From: CBDHCC01 sp965261015
GTDB lineage: Bacteria > Pseudomonadota > Alphaproteobacteria > Sphingomonadales > Sphingomonadaceae
Direction: 5' to 3'
Assembly (NCBI GenBank): GCA_965261015.1
Contig: CBDHCC010000001.1
Span: forward strand, 372,001-436,000
DNA length: 64,000 nucleotides
Positions 43,136-51,346 of the stretch are shown here, piece after piece (the stretch's first letter is position 1; the number at the start of each line of letters is the position of its first letter). Made by a program: the position numbers and the translations under genes. The notes below the pieces were generated by a model. It made no database searches. It was given only the letters and a program-made list of their open reading frames with translations, and was not told the DNA's origin.

Positions 43136-43265
43136 CGGAGGGGGGATATTGGGTCGCCATCCGACGCTCCGCAAGGGCGGGGCCGTCCCGTCGCGGGACA
43201 GGGTACGCTGGCGTCTGTGCCCGCCTGGCGAAGCGTGTCAGCCGGTCTGGGGAAGAGGAACGCCC

Positions 43266-43787
43266 ATGCCCATTCCCCGCGCCTGCTGGCCGCTCGCCCT
43301 GACCATCGTGACGGCCTGCGGTGTCCGGGACGACGCGCCGTTGCCGGACAACGCCCTGCTGTCCGTCGGAGCGGACGGCTCCGCGCTGGGGGACGCCATC
43401 CGGGTCGATCCGGCGCGCGTCGCGGCCGGGCCCGACCGGACGGCCCGCACGATCGGCGGGTGCGCCGACCGGGTGCGGACCGGCGCGGGCTGGGCCCGGC
43501 GACTGCCGGCCGCCTTTCCCGTCTATCCGGGCGCTCGGCTGACCGAGGCGGGCGGGGCAGAGGGCGACTGCACCCTGCGCGTGGCGAGCTTTCGCACCGA
43601 CGCGGCGCGGCCGGCGGTGCTCGACTGGTACGCGCGCCGGGCGGCAGCGGCGGGCTATTCGGCCGACCGGGAGGATCGCGGGGCGGAGCGCATCCTTGCG
43701 GGCACGCGGGGCGAGCAGGCCTATGCCGTGATCGCGCGGGTCGCGGGCGGTGGCACGGACGTGGACCTGATGGCGAACGGCGACTGA
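43266..43787 (+). CDS. Small putative lipoprotein, unknown function
   Basis: A 173-residue protein with a lipoprotein signal (PRACWPLALTIVTACG; the lipidated Cys would be in VTACG). The mature part has two cysteines (IGGCADRV and EGDCTLRV), an Ala/Arg-rich helix AVLDWYARRAAAAGYSADRE and ends with TDVDLMANGD. The helix-strand pattern resembles small envelope proteins seen in sphingomonads, but I recognise no family. GAGGAA lies upstream. It is 37 nt before the TonB receptor gene and may be expressed with it. Confidence 0.7.
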   Translation: MPIPRACWPLALTIVTACGVRDDAPLPDNALLSVGADGSALGDAIRVDPARVAAGPDRTARTIGGCADRVRTGAGWARRLPAAFPVYPGARLTEAGGAEGDCTLRVASFRTDAARPAVLDWYARRAAAAGYSADREDRGAERILAGTRGEQAYAVIARVAGGGTDVDLMANGD

Positions 43788-43824
43788 CGTTCCGCCCGGC
43801 GCGTCGCCCTGCTAGCGCGCGCCC

Positions 43825-45870
43825 ATGGTCTTCCTGCTCCAGGCCGCCGCTCTGCCGCCGCCGCCCGTCCCCGCGCCGCCGTCCATTGTTATCACCGGGC
43901 GCGACCTGCCGCCGGTGCCCGGCGAGGCCGCCTTCGCCGGCGTGACGCTGGACGCCGACGAGCTGGCCCGGCCGGACGCGCCCCTGTTCGAGAACACGGT
44001 GCGCCGGATCGGCGGGGCGCAGCAGTTCCGCCGGTCGGACAGCCGCTCGGCCTCCCCCACCTCGCAGGGCCTGACGCTGCGCGGCCTGGGCGGCAACGCG
44101 TCCAGCCGGACGCTCGTGCTGCTGGACGGCGTGCCCTTGGCCGACCCGTTCGGCGGCTGGATCGACTGGACCGCGCTGGAGCGCCAGCGGATCGCGCGCG
44201 CGACGCTGACTCGCGGCGGCGGCACCGGGGCGGACGGGCCGGGCGCCTTGGCCGGCACGCTGAACCTGGACTCGATCGCCCCGACCGGACCCGCCGCCCT
44301 GGACCTGCGCGCCGGCGGCGGGGCGTTCGGCACGGCGGAGGGCGCGGCGCTGGCGGGGCTGGGCGTGGGCGGCGGCTCGGTCAGCCTGGGGGCGGACTTC
44401 GCGCGGGCGGACGGGTTCGTGCCGGTGGTGGCGGCCGACCGGGGTGCCGCAGATCGCCCGGCCCGCTATCGACGCGGCGGGGCCACGGCGAGGCTGGTGG
44501 CTCCCCTGGGCGGGTCGGGCGAGTTGCAGGCGACGGTGCGGGGCAGCGGCGACGACCGGTCGCGCGGGGTCGCGGGCGTGGGCAGCACATCGACGAACGC
44601 GGACGCCAGCGTGCGGCTGGTCGCGCGCGGGCGCTGGCAGGCGTCCGCCCTCCTGTACGGCCAGTTGCGCCGGTTAACCGCCGGCTTCGCGTCGGTGAGC
44701 GACGACCGCGACACCGCGAACCCGGTGCTGCGCCAGGTCGCCCCGGCCAGCGGCGTGGGCGCGCGGGTGGAGGTGCGCCCGCCGATCGCCGGGCCGGTCG
44801 CCCTGCGGCTGGGTGCGGACTGGCGGCGCGTGGCCGGCGAGACGCGGGAGGGCTTCGCCTTCTCGGCCGGAGCGCCGACCCGCCGCCGCCGCGCGGGCAC
44901 CGCGACCGTCACGCTGGGCGGCTTCGCGGCGGCCGATTGGCGGGTGGCCGGGCCGCTGTTGCTGACCGCGGGTGCGCGGATCGACCGCTGGCAGATCGGT
45001 GAGGTGTTCCTGGTGGAGCAGCCGGTGGGCGGGGCGATCACCGCGGACAGGCGCACGCCGGGCCGGTCGGGCGTGGAGCCGACGGGGCGGCTGGGCGCGC
45101 TGTTCACCGTCTCGCCCACGCTGGACGCGCGCGCGGCGGGCGCGCTGGGCTGGCGGCTGCCCACGGTCAACGAGCTCGCCCGGTCGTTCCGCGTCGGCCC
45201 GGACGCGACGGCCGCCAATGCGGGGCTGTCGCCCGAACGCTCGCGTTCGGTGGAGGCGGGGCTGGACTGGCGACCGGCGGCGGGCGTCACCCTGTCGGCG
45301 ACCGCCTTCGACGCGCGGGTCACGGACGCGATCGCCAATGTGACGCTGGGGCGGGGACCGGGCGTGTTCCCCGGCGTGGGGTTCGTGAGCGCGGCGGGCG
45401 TTTATCGCCAGCGCCGCAACGTGGACGCCGTGCGGTCCCGCGGGGTGGAGCTGGACGCGGCCGCGGGGCGGGGGCCGCTGTCCGCGCGCCTGTCGCTGTC
45501 CGCGCTTGACGCACGGCTGCGCGCGGCGGGATCCGCGGCGGGACTGGACGGGCTGCGCCCGGCGCAGGTCGCCAGCCTGTCGGGCTCGCTCGCGGTCGCC
45601 TGGGTGCCCGTCCGGGGCGCGCGACTGGAGGCGGCGGTCGACCACACCGGCCGGCAGTATGAAGACGACGGGAACACGCGCGCGCTGGCCGCGGCGACGG
45701 TGCTGGACCTGTCGGGCGAGTGGCCGCTGACGCGGCGGCTGAGCCTCTGGACCCGGCTGGAGAACGCGCTGGACGAGCGGGTGGAGGCGGCCGTCGACGA
45801 CGCCGGCGTGATCGAACGCGCCCGCCCGCGCGCGCTGTTCGGGGGACTGTCGCTGCGCTTTGGCGGCTGA
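43825..45870 (+). CDS. TonB-dependent receptor, short N-terminus
   Basis: A 681-residue outer membrane receptor. A TonB box-like PSIVITGRDLPPV occurs early, the plug follows (QQFRRSDSRSASPTSQGLTL, LGGNASSRTLVLLDGVPLAD, DGPGALAGTLNLD) and the barrel ends with LFGGLSLRFGG, where a Gly pair follows the last Phe. The N-terminus MVFLLQAAALPPPPVPAPPS is short for a signal peptide and Pro-rich, so export efficiency or start position is unclear; no better start lies upstream. DGVPLADPFGGW in the plug is a feature of vitamin B12/BtuB-like and copper-like receptors, but substrate is not certain. It follows a lipoprotein gene; 392 nt separate it from cydA. Confidence 0.88.
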   Translation: MVFLLQAAALPPPPVPAPPSIVITGRDLPPVPGEAAFAGVTLDADELARPDAPLFENTVRRIGGAQQFRRSDSRSASPTSQGLTLRGLGGNASSRTLVLLDGVPLADPFGGWIDWTALERQRIARATLTRGGGTGADGPGALAGTLNLDSIAPTGPAALDLRAGGGAFGTAEGAALAGLGVGGGSVSLGADFARADGFVPVVAADRGAADRPARYRRGGATARLVAPLGGSGELQATVRGSGDDRSRGVAGVGSTSTNADASVRLVARGRWQASALLYGQLRRLTAGFASVSDDRDTANPVLRQVAPASGVGARVEVRPPIAGPVALRLGADWRRVAGETREGFAFSAGAPTRRRRAGTATVTLGGFAAADWRVAGPLLLTAGARIDRWQIGEVFLVEQPVGGAITADRRTPGRSGVEPTGRLGALFTVSPTLDARAAGALGWRLPTVNELARSFRVGPDATAANAGLSPERSRSVEAGLDWRPAAGVTLSATAFDARVTDAIANVTLGRGPGVFPGVGFVSAAGVYRQRRNVDAVRSRGVELDAAAGRGPLSARLSLSALDARLRAAGSAAGLDGLRPAQVASLSGSLAVAWVPVRGARLEAAVDHTGRQYEDDGNTRALAAATVLDLSGEWPLTRRLSLWTRLENALDERVEAAVDDAGVIERARPRALFGGLSLRFGG

Positions 45871-46262
45871 CGGAAGGGCGGGTGGCCCGCGATCGCGGAC
45901 ATTCGAGACACGATCCATTTATCCCGGGGTGGTGGTCAGCGGGCATCCCCAATGGATTAGCGCTCCTGTCAGCCAGTGTTGGCCTGCCGGCTTTGCAGAG
46001 GACACGATCGTCCTGTCGCCTGACGAGCGGGGGTGGTGTTGAGAGCACAGCGGCGCTGGAACAGTGCTCCCGCCAGACAAACACCCTTCCGCGCCAGGGC
46101 GCCCGCCCGCCGCGGGACGCGCTGGCGATCGGATGCCAGCAGCCGCCGCTTCGCACTTGCAGCACCCGGCCCCGCACCCCACCTCCACACCAACGGAAAG
46201 CCGGCGGGCTCGCCCTAAGAGACGAACCGGTCGACGGTCCCCCTGACCTTCAGAGGACGACC
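45871..46262. other. Intergenic region upstream of cydA
   Basis: No gene is supported in these 392 bases. Around 45979-46014 a segment matches, in reverse complement, part of the degP downstream spacer (34335-34370; about 30 of 35 positions). Nested inverted repeats occur at 46035-46087 (GGTGTT/AACACC outside GAGCAC/GTGCTC). The cyd promoter must lie here or at the 3' end of the receptor gene, but no convincing -35/-10, FNR or ArcA-like site is visible. AGAGGA at 46252-46257 is the cydA ribosome binding site. Confidence 0.6.
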
Positions 46263-47687
46263 ATGTTCGACGCCTTCGACGCCGTGCTGCTGGCGCGCAT
46301 CCAGTTCGGCTTCACCGTGTCCTTCCACTTCATCTTCCCGGCCTTTTCCATCGGCCTGGCGAGCTATCTCGCGGTCTTGGAGGGCCTGTGGCTGAAGACG
46401 GGGGAGTCGCGGTTCCTGGACCTCTATCGCTACTGGCTGCGGATCTTCGCGGTCGCCTTTGCCATGGGCGTGGTCTCGGGCATCGTCATGTCCTACCAGT
46501 TCGGCACCAACTGGTCGGTCTTCTCCGACCGGACCGGCCCGGTCCTGGGGCCGATGATGGCGTATGAGGTGCTGACCGCCTTCTTCCTGGAAGCCGGGTT
46601 CCTGGGCGTGATGCTGTTCGGGATGAGCCGGGTGGGGCCCAAATTGCACTATTTCGCCACCTGCATGGTGGCGCTCGGCACGCTGGTGTCGGCCACCTGG
46701 ATCATCGCGGTGAACAGCTGGATGCACACGCCGCAGGGATTCCTGGTGAACGCCGACGGACAGTTCGTGCCGGGGCCGAGCTGGTGGCCGATCGTCTTCA
46801 ACCCGTCCTTTCCCTACCGCCTGGTCCACACGGTGCTCGCCGCCTATTTGACCACCGCGCTGGTGGTGGGCGCGGTGGGCGCGTGGCACCTGCTCAAGGA
46901 CCGCGCGAACCCTTACGCGCGCACCATGTTCTCCATGGCGATGTGGATGGCCGCGATCGTCGCCCCGCTCCAGATCGCCGCGGGCCACGAACAGGGCACC
47001 AACACGCTGGAACACGAACCGACCAAGGTGATGGCGATGGAAGGCCATTACGAAAGCCATCCTGACGGCGCGCCCCTCTATCTGTTCGGCCTGCCGAACG
47101 ACCGCACCCAGCATCTGGACTATGCGGTCGGCGTGCCCAAGCTGTCGTCGCTGGTCCTGAAGGGTTCGCTCGACGCGCCGGTCGCCGGCCTGGACACGGT
47201 GGCGGACGCCGACCAGCCGCCCGTCGCGGTCGTGTTCTGGACGTTCCGGGTGATGGTCGGACTGGGCCTGCTGATGCTGACGCTGGGCGCGATCAGCCTG
47301 TGGGCGCGGTGGCGGCGCCAGCTGTACGACTGGCCGTGGCTGCACCGCTTCGCGCTCGTGATGGGACCGGCGGGCTTCGTCGCGGTGATCGCGGGGTGGA
47401 TGACGACGGAGGTCGGCCGCCAGCCCTTCACGGTCTATGGCCTGTTGCGGACCGCCGACAGCGTGGCGCCGCTGGCGGCACCGGCCGTCGCCAGTTCGCT
47501 GATCGCGTTCGTGGTGGTCTACTTCCTCGTCTTCGGCATCGGCGTCTGGTACATCCTGCGGCAGATGGCGCAGGCGCCCCACGCGGACGAGGGCGAGCCC
47601 GCGACCGCGCCGATCCGCACCGCCGGCGTGACCCCCGGCCCGACCCAGGGCCAGCATCCGGCGGCCCAGCCGGCACCGGCGGAATAG
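46263..47687 (+). CDS. cydA: Cytochrome bd-type (cyanide-insensitive) quinol oxidase subunit I
   Basis: The catalytic subunit that oxidises ubiquinol and carries hemes b558, b595 and d in the inner membrane. The 474-residue product has the nine-helix pattern. Heme and quinol ligands lie in ARIQFGFTVSFHFIFPAFSI (His), FAMGVVSGIVMSYQFGTNW, EAGFLGVMLFG and AAGHEQGTNTLEHEPTKVMA. GRQPFTVYGLLRTADSV marks the C-terminal part. The periplasmic Q-loop is short compared with the ~520-residue E. coli protein, which places it with the CioA (cyanide-insensitive) group. The tail is a Pro/Ala/Thr-rich extension. cydB follows 4 nt later. Confidence 0.94.
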   Translation: MFDAFDAVLLARIQFGFTVSFHFIFPAFSIGLASYLAVLEGLWLKTGESRFLDLYRYWLRIFAVAFAMGVVSGIVMSYQFGTNWSVFSDRTGPVLGPMMAYEVLTAFFLEAGFLGVMLFGMSRVGPKLHYFATCMVALGTLVSATWIIAVNSWMHTPQGFLVNADGQFVPGPSWWPIVFNPSFPYRLVHTVLAAYLTTALVVGAVGAWHLLKDRANPYARTMFSMAMWMAAIVAPLQIAAGHEQGTNTLEHEPTKVMAMEGHYESHPDGAPLYLFGLPNDRTQHLDYAVGVPKLSSLVLKGSLDAPVAGLDTVADADQPPVAVVFWTFRVMVGLGLLMLTLGAISLWARWRRQLYDWPWLHRFALVMGPAGFVAVIAGWMTTEVGRQPFTVYGLLRTADSVAPLAAPAVASSLIAFVVVYFLVFGIGVWYILRQMAQAPHADEGEPATAPIRTAGVTPGPTQGQHPAAQPAPAE

Positions 47688-47691
47688 GGGG

Positions 47692-48699
47692 GTGGGCGTC
47701 AGCGTCGACCTGACCGTCGCCTGGGCGTTCGTGCTGGCGTTCGCGGTCTTCGCCTACGTGGTGATGGACGGGTTCGACCTGGGGATCGGCATCCTGTTCC
47801 CCACGATCGCGCGGGGCCGGGAACGGGACACCGCGATGAACTCCATCGCGCCGGTGTGGGACGGGAACGAGACCTGGCTGATCCTGGGCGGTGGCGGGCT
47901 GTTCGCGGCCTTTCCGCTGGCCTACGCCATCATCCTGCCGGCCACCTATCCGCTGATCATCGCCATGCTGCTGGGGCTGGTGTTCCGGGGCGTGGCGTTC
48001 GAATATCGCTGGCGCGACGCCCGGCACCAGGGGTTCTGGGACTGGGCGTTCTCGATCGGGTCGTTCGCCGCCGCGTTCAGCCAGGGCGTGATCCTGGGCG
48101 CGATCCTGCAGGGCATCCGCGTCGACGGCCGCGCCTATGGCGGCGGCTGGCTGGACTGGCTGTCGCCCTTCAGCGTGCTGACCGGGGCCAGCACGGTGGT
48201 GGCCTATGCCCTGCTGGGCTCCACCTGGCTGATCTGGCGCACGGAGGGCCGGGCGCAGGACCACGCGCGGCGCATCGCCTGGTGGGCGTTCGGCGCGACG
48301 ATGCTGGCGATCGGGGCGGTCAGTCTGGCGACGCTGACGCTGGACAACGACTATTTCAGCCGCTGGCTGAAATGGCCCAACGTGCTGGCGACCGCGCCGG
48401 TCCCGGTCGCCACCGCGCTGATCGGATGGGGCATGATCCATTCGCTGCGCAACGACAGCGAGGGCCGGCCCTTCGCGCTCGCGCTGGCGCTGTTCGCGCT
48501 GACCTTCGCCGGCCTGGGCGTGTCCCTGTTTCCTTGGATCGTGCCGACCACGCTGACCATCTGGGACGCCGCCGCGCCGGCCAGCAGCCAGATCTTCATG
48601 GGCGTGGGCGTGGTGGTGATGATGCCGATCATCATCGCCTACACCGCCTATGCCTATTGGGTGTTCCGCGGGAAGGCGGGCCACGAGGGGTATCACTGA
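47692..48699 (+). CDS. cydB: Cytochrome bd-type quinol oxidase subunit II
   Basis: The 335-residue non-heme partner of CydA, with about eight to nine transmembrane helices. The start helix is AWAFVLAFAVFAYVVMDGFDLGIG, followed by APVWDGNETWLILGGGGLFAAFP, the family hallmark, and LVFRGVAFEYRWR. The gene starts at GTG 47692 only 4 nt after the cydA stop, with GGGG just upstream. The stop overlaps the ATG of the small peptide gene that follows. Confidence 0.95.
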   Translation: MGVSVDLTVAWAFVLAFAVFAYVVMDGFDLGIGILFPTIARGRERDTAMNSIAPVWDGNETWLILGGGGLFAAFPLAYAIILPATYPLIIAMLLGLVFRGVAFEYRWRDARHQGFWDWAFSIGSFAAAFSQGVILGAILQGIRVDGRAYGGGWLDWLSPFSVLTGASTVVAYALLGSTWLIWRTEGRAQDHARRIAWWAFGATMLAIGAVSLATLTLDNDYFSRWLKWPNVLATAPVPVATALIGWGMIHSLRNDSEGRPFALALALFALTFAGLGVSLFPWIVPTTLTIWDAAAPASSQIFMGVGVVVMMPIIIAYTAYAYWVFRGKAGHEGYH

Positions 48700-48827
48700 T
48701 GCGGCCGGGCGACGTGCGGGTCGAAGGATCGCTGTGGCGGCGCGTCGGCTGGCTGGCGGCGATCTGGGGGGCGAGCGTCGCGGCGCTGGGCCTGGTCGCC
48801 TGGCTGCTGCGGCTCTGGATCGCCTAG
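48699..48827 (+). CDS. DUF2474-type small membrane peptide of the cyd operon
   Basis: A 42-residue single-helix peptide (MRPGDVRVEGSLWRRVGWLA, then a helix IWGASVAALGLVAWLLRLW). It overlaps the cydB stop by 3 nt, so it is translated in step with CydB. Position, size and the WRRVGW motif fit DUF2474 proteins, which sit after cioAB genes and are thought to be an accessory subunit like CydX. Role in the complex is inferred. Too short for most gene callers. Confidence 0.8.
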   Translation: MRPGDVRVEGSLWRRVGWLAAIWGASVAALGLVAWLLRLWIA

Positions 48828-49930
48828 AAGCTGGTGGCGAGCGTCAGGGCGGGGCCGGACGCGGGCGCGGCGTTGCCGCCCACCCGGAGGCGGTAGTCCG
48901 CGATCAGGCTGATCGCCCGCTCGCCGGCGGCCAGGTCCACGCGCAGATGCGGCCCGGCGTCCAGCCGCCGCGCGCCCGGCTGCGCCGCCCCGGCGACGAC
49001 CGCGCCCAGCCGCACCGGGCCGGCGACCGATCGGGACAGGCGGACCTGCCCGTCCGCGAAGAGGTCGCGCCCGGCCAGCCCCACCACGCCGCCCTGGCCG
49101 TAACCGTCCAGCCGCCAGCCGCCGCGCTCGACCGCCGCGCCGCCGGTCGCGCGCAGCTGCCACGCATCGCGCCCGTCGCGCGACAGCGCCACCCGGCGCT
49201 CGGCCACCAGTTCGATGGGCAGGCGGGCCACGGGCCGGGCCGCGAGTCCCAGCGCGACCTCCGCCTGGCGCACGCTGCCGCCGTCCAGCGCGCTCGTCAG
49301 CCGGGCCGTCGCGGACAGCGGACGGGCGAGGGGCAGGCGGACGCCCAGGATCGCCTGACTGCCCCCCAGGCCGGGCTCCAACGGCCGGCGCAGACCACCC
49401 GGGCGCAGATAGAGCGCCGCCTCCACCCGAAGGCCTCCGCCCCCGGGAGAGGTGGCGGCCGCGACCGCGCCAGGCGGGACGGCCGCGAAGCGGGCCGCTG
49501 GCGACCGGGCGAGGATGGTGGGAGGCGAGATCGAGGCGAGCATCGCGGGTGCGTCCGTAGGGATGGGCGCAGCTCGCCGAGCGCCGGACGCGGCGACCCG
49601 CACCGCGTCGGTTCGGACGGAGCGGAGGACTTCCACCGCCGATGGCCGGTGAGCGAAGGCCGCGGCCGCACCCGCGACGGACCGGCCGGGATGGCGGGGC
49701 GCGGCGAGGGGCGGGCGGTGCGGCGCGGCGGCGGCGAAGACGGGATCCGGCGCCACCGCATCCGGCCACAGGATGGCGGCGCGCGCCACCGCCCAGCCGC
49801 CGCAGACCAGCGCCGCGAACCGGATGGGCGGCCCGGCGACGCTCTGCGCGCCCGCCGACCGGCCGCCGATCCGCTGACCGCCGGGTTTCAGCGCGCCGGC
49901 TCCGCGAATTCGTGGGCGGTCTTGTCCCAC
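48824..49930 (-). CDS. Putative outer membrane beta-barrel/export protein paired with glycosyltransferase (NfrA-like C-terminal part)
   Basis: A 368-residue protein (if begun at GTG 49930) translated in the same direction as, and overlapping, the glycosyltransferase gene. Its N-terminal portion contains a hydrophobic stretch (IRFAALVCGGWAVARAAI), then a Pro/Ala-rich linker (about 55-135) and a C-terminal ~190 residues of alternating short strands (LSATARLTSALDGGSVRQ, GAAVERGGWRLDGYGQG, AISLIADYRLRVGG) ending ALTLATSF. Terminal Phe and strand pattern are those of an outer membrane beta-barrel. This resembles the end of NfrA, the partner of glycosyltransferase NfrB, though it lacks the long TPR region. 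Start uncertain: CTG 49891 (GGAG 8 nt upstream) and GTG 49789 are alternatives. Confidence 0.55.
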   Translation of the reverse strand: MGQDRPRIRGAGALKPGGQRIGGRSAGAQSVAGPPIRFAALVCGGWAVARAAILWPDAVAPDPVFAAAAPHRPPLAAPRHPGRSVAGAAAAFAHRPSAVEVLRSVRTDAVRVAASGARRAAPIPTDAPAMLASISPPTILARSPAARFAAVPPGAVAAATSPGGGGLRVEAALYLRPGGLRRPLEPGLGGSQAILGVRLPLARPLSATARLTSALDGGSVRQAEVALGLAARPVARLPIELVAERRVALSRDGRDAWQLRATGGAAVERGGWRLDGYGQGGVVGLAGRDLFADGQVRLSRSVAGPVRLGAVVAGAAQPGARRLDAGPHLRVDLAAGERAISLIADYRLRVGGNAAPASGPALTLATSF

Positions 49931-51222
49931 CGCACCTCGCCCGTCCGCCGCCAGCGGCCGTAATGGCCCAGCGCGCGGCGCGCGGCCAGGATCGCCAGGA
50001 TGTTGGAGGCGACCGCGCGCGGGATGGAGCGCAGGCCCTCGCGCCAGCCGCCGATCGCCCCGCTGGCGACCCCGCGGACGGCCAGCCGCCATAGCAGCAG
50101 GCCGCTGGTGACCCGGCTGGCGAACACCAGCCACGGGTCGGCGAACAGCGTCGGCCAGCCGGCCCAACCGGCGGCGTTCAGCGCGATCAGCGGCACGACC
50201 AGCGCCAGCCCCGCATAGCCCGCCGCCAGCACGACCGCCGCCAGGGGCGCGCGCCGGTCGCGCAGTCGCATCCACAGCTCCGCCGCCGATCCGCGCCAGC
50301 CCACCCGGTCCCAACCGTTGAGCGCGATGCCCGCGACCCAGCGGCTCTTCTGGCGCACCGCCGCCTCGATCGTGGCCGGAAAGCGCGCGCGGACCACCAC
50401 CTGGCCGCCCGTCGCGGCGGGCGGCACGAACAGGGTGCGCGCGCCGCTCTCGTGCAGGCGCAGCCCCAGCTCGTAATCCTCGACCAGGCTGCCGGCGGGG
50501 AAGGGGCCGGCCGCGCCGCCCAGTCGGCGCAGGGCCGCGACCGTCACCGCGCAGCCCACGCCCGCGCCCGGCACACCCGCGCCCAGCGCCTGGCGCGTGG
50601 GCAGGTCCTTGCCGTGCGCCTCCGCGAACTCGTCGTGGTAGCTGTCGCCGATCACGCGACCGGTCAGGCACGGCACGACGGGCAGCTGCACCATGTCGCA
50701 TCCGGTCAGCAGCCGCCGGATCAGCGACAGCTCGCCCGGGGCCACCACGTCCTCCGCGTCGTGCAGCACGACCGCGTCCACCGCGTCGTCGCCCGCGACA
50801 TGGCGCCAAAGGTGGTTCAGGCAGTCGCCCTTCGTGGTCGGCCCGGCGGGCGGGATCACGACCGCGCGCACCCGGCCGTCGGTCGCGGCCACGCGTTCCA
50901 CCTCGCGCCGGGTGACCGGGTCGTTGGGATAGACGCCGACGAGCACGCGGACGTCCTCCCGCGCCCAGCCGGCCAGGGTGTGGCGCAGCATCGGCCCGAT
51001 CACGTCGGCCTCGTCCCAGGCGGGGATCAGCACCGCCAGGCGGGCGTCGCCGACGGGCGCCGATCGGATGGCGGCCACCAGCCGCCGTCGCCGCCCCGTC
51101 GTCAGGACCCAGGCGGCGTCCATCAAGAGGTCGTCGAACCCCAGGAGCACGATGCCGAAGGCGGCGAAGCCCAACAGCTCGCGCGCCACCACGTCGGTGA
51201 CGGCCCACAACACCTCGCCCAA
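49888..51222 (-). CDS. Membrane glycosyltransferase, family 2 (NfrB/cellulose-synthase-like)
   Basis: A 444-residue processive-type GT2. An N-terminal transmembrane segment (LLGFAAFGIVLLGFDDLLMD) precedes the catalytic domain (about 50-300): AVLIPAWDEADVIGPMLRHT, DVRVLVGVYPNDP, a metal-binding DAED in VVLHDAEDVVAPGELS, the acceptor motif EDYELGLRL and QKSRWVAG, a QxxRW-type sequence. Three to four C-terminal helices follow (APLAAVVLAAGYAGLALVVP). It starts at TTG 51222, preceded by GGAAGGA. The architecture matches the N-terminal half of NfrB; the MshEN c-di-GMP-binding half is absent. Divergent from the acetyltransferase gene with 124 nt between starts. Confidence 0.85.
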   Translation of the reverse strand: MGEVLWAVTDVVARELLGFAAFGIVLLGFDDLLMDAAWVLTTGRRRRLVAAIRSAPVGDARLAVLIPAWDEADVIGPMLRHTLAGWAREDVRVLVGVYPNDPVTRREVERVAATDGRVRAVVIPPAGPTTKGDCLNHLWRHVAGDDAVDAVVLHDAEDVVAPGELSLIRRLLTGCDMVQLPVVPCLTGRVIGDSYHDEFAEAHGKDLPTRQALGAGVPGAGVGCAVTVAALRRLGGAAGPFPAGSLVEDYELGLRLHESGARTLFVPPAATGGQVVVRARFPATIEAAVRQKSRWVAGIALNGWDRVGWRGSAAELWMRLRDRRAPLAAVVLAAGYAGLALVVPLIALNAAGWAGWPTLFADPWLVFASRVTSGLLLWRLAVRGVASGAIGGWREGLRSIPRAVASNILAILAARRALGHYGRWRRTGEVRWDKTAHEFAEPAR

Positions 51223-51346
51223 ACCCGCCGTCCTTCCCCCCGGACTTCGTTCCGAAACGGAGGATTAGCGTCCGATCGCGGCCTTGCAAGCCCTTAGATG
51301 AAGGTCGGTGGACAGCCGGTGCGGGGGCGCATAGATCGTGGCGGCG

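Noticed and set aside
45871..46262. FNR or ArcA binding site upstream of cydA
   Set aside because: No TTGAT-N4-ATCAA-like sequence or convincing ArcA-type site could be found.
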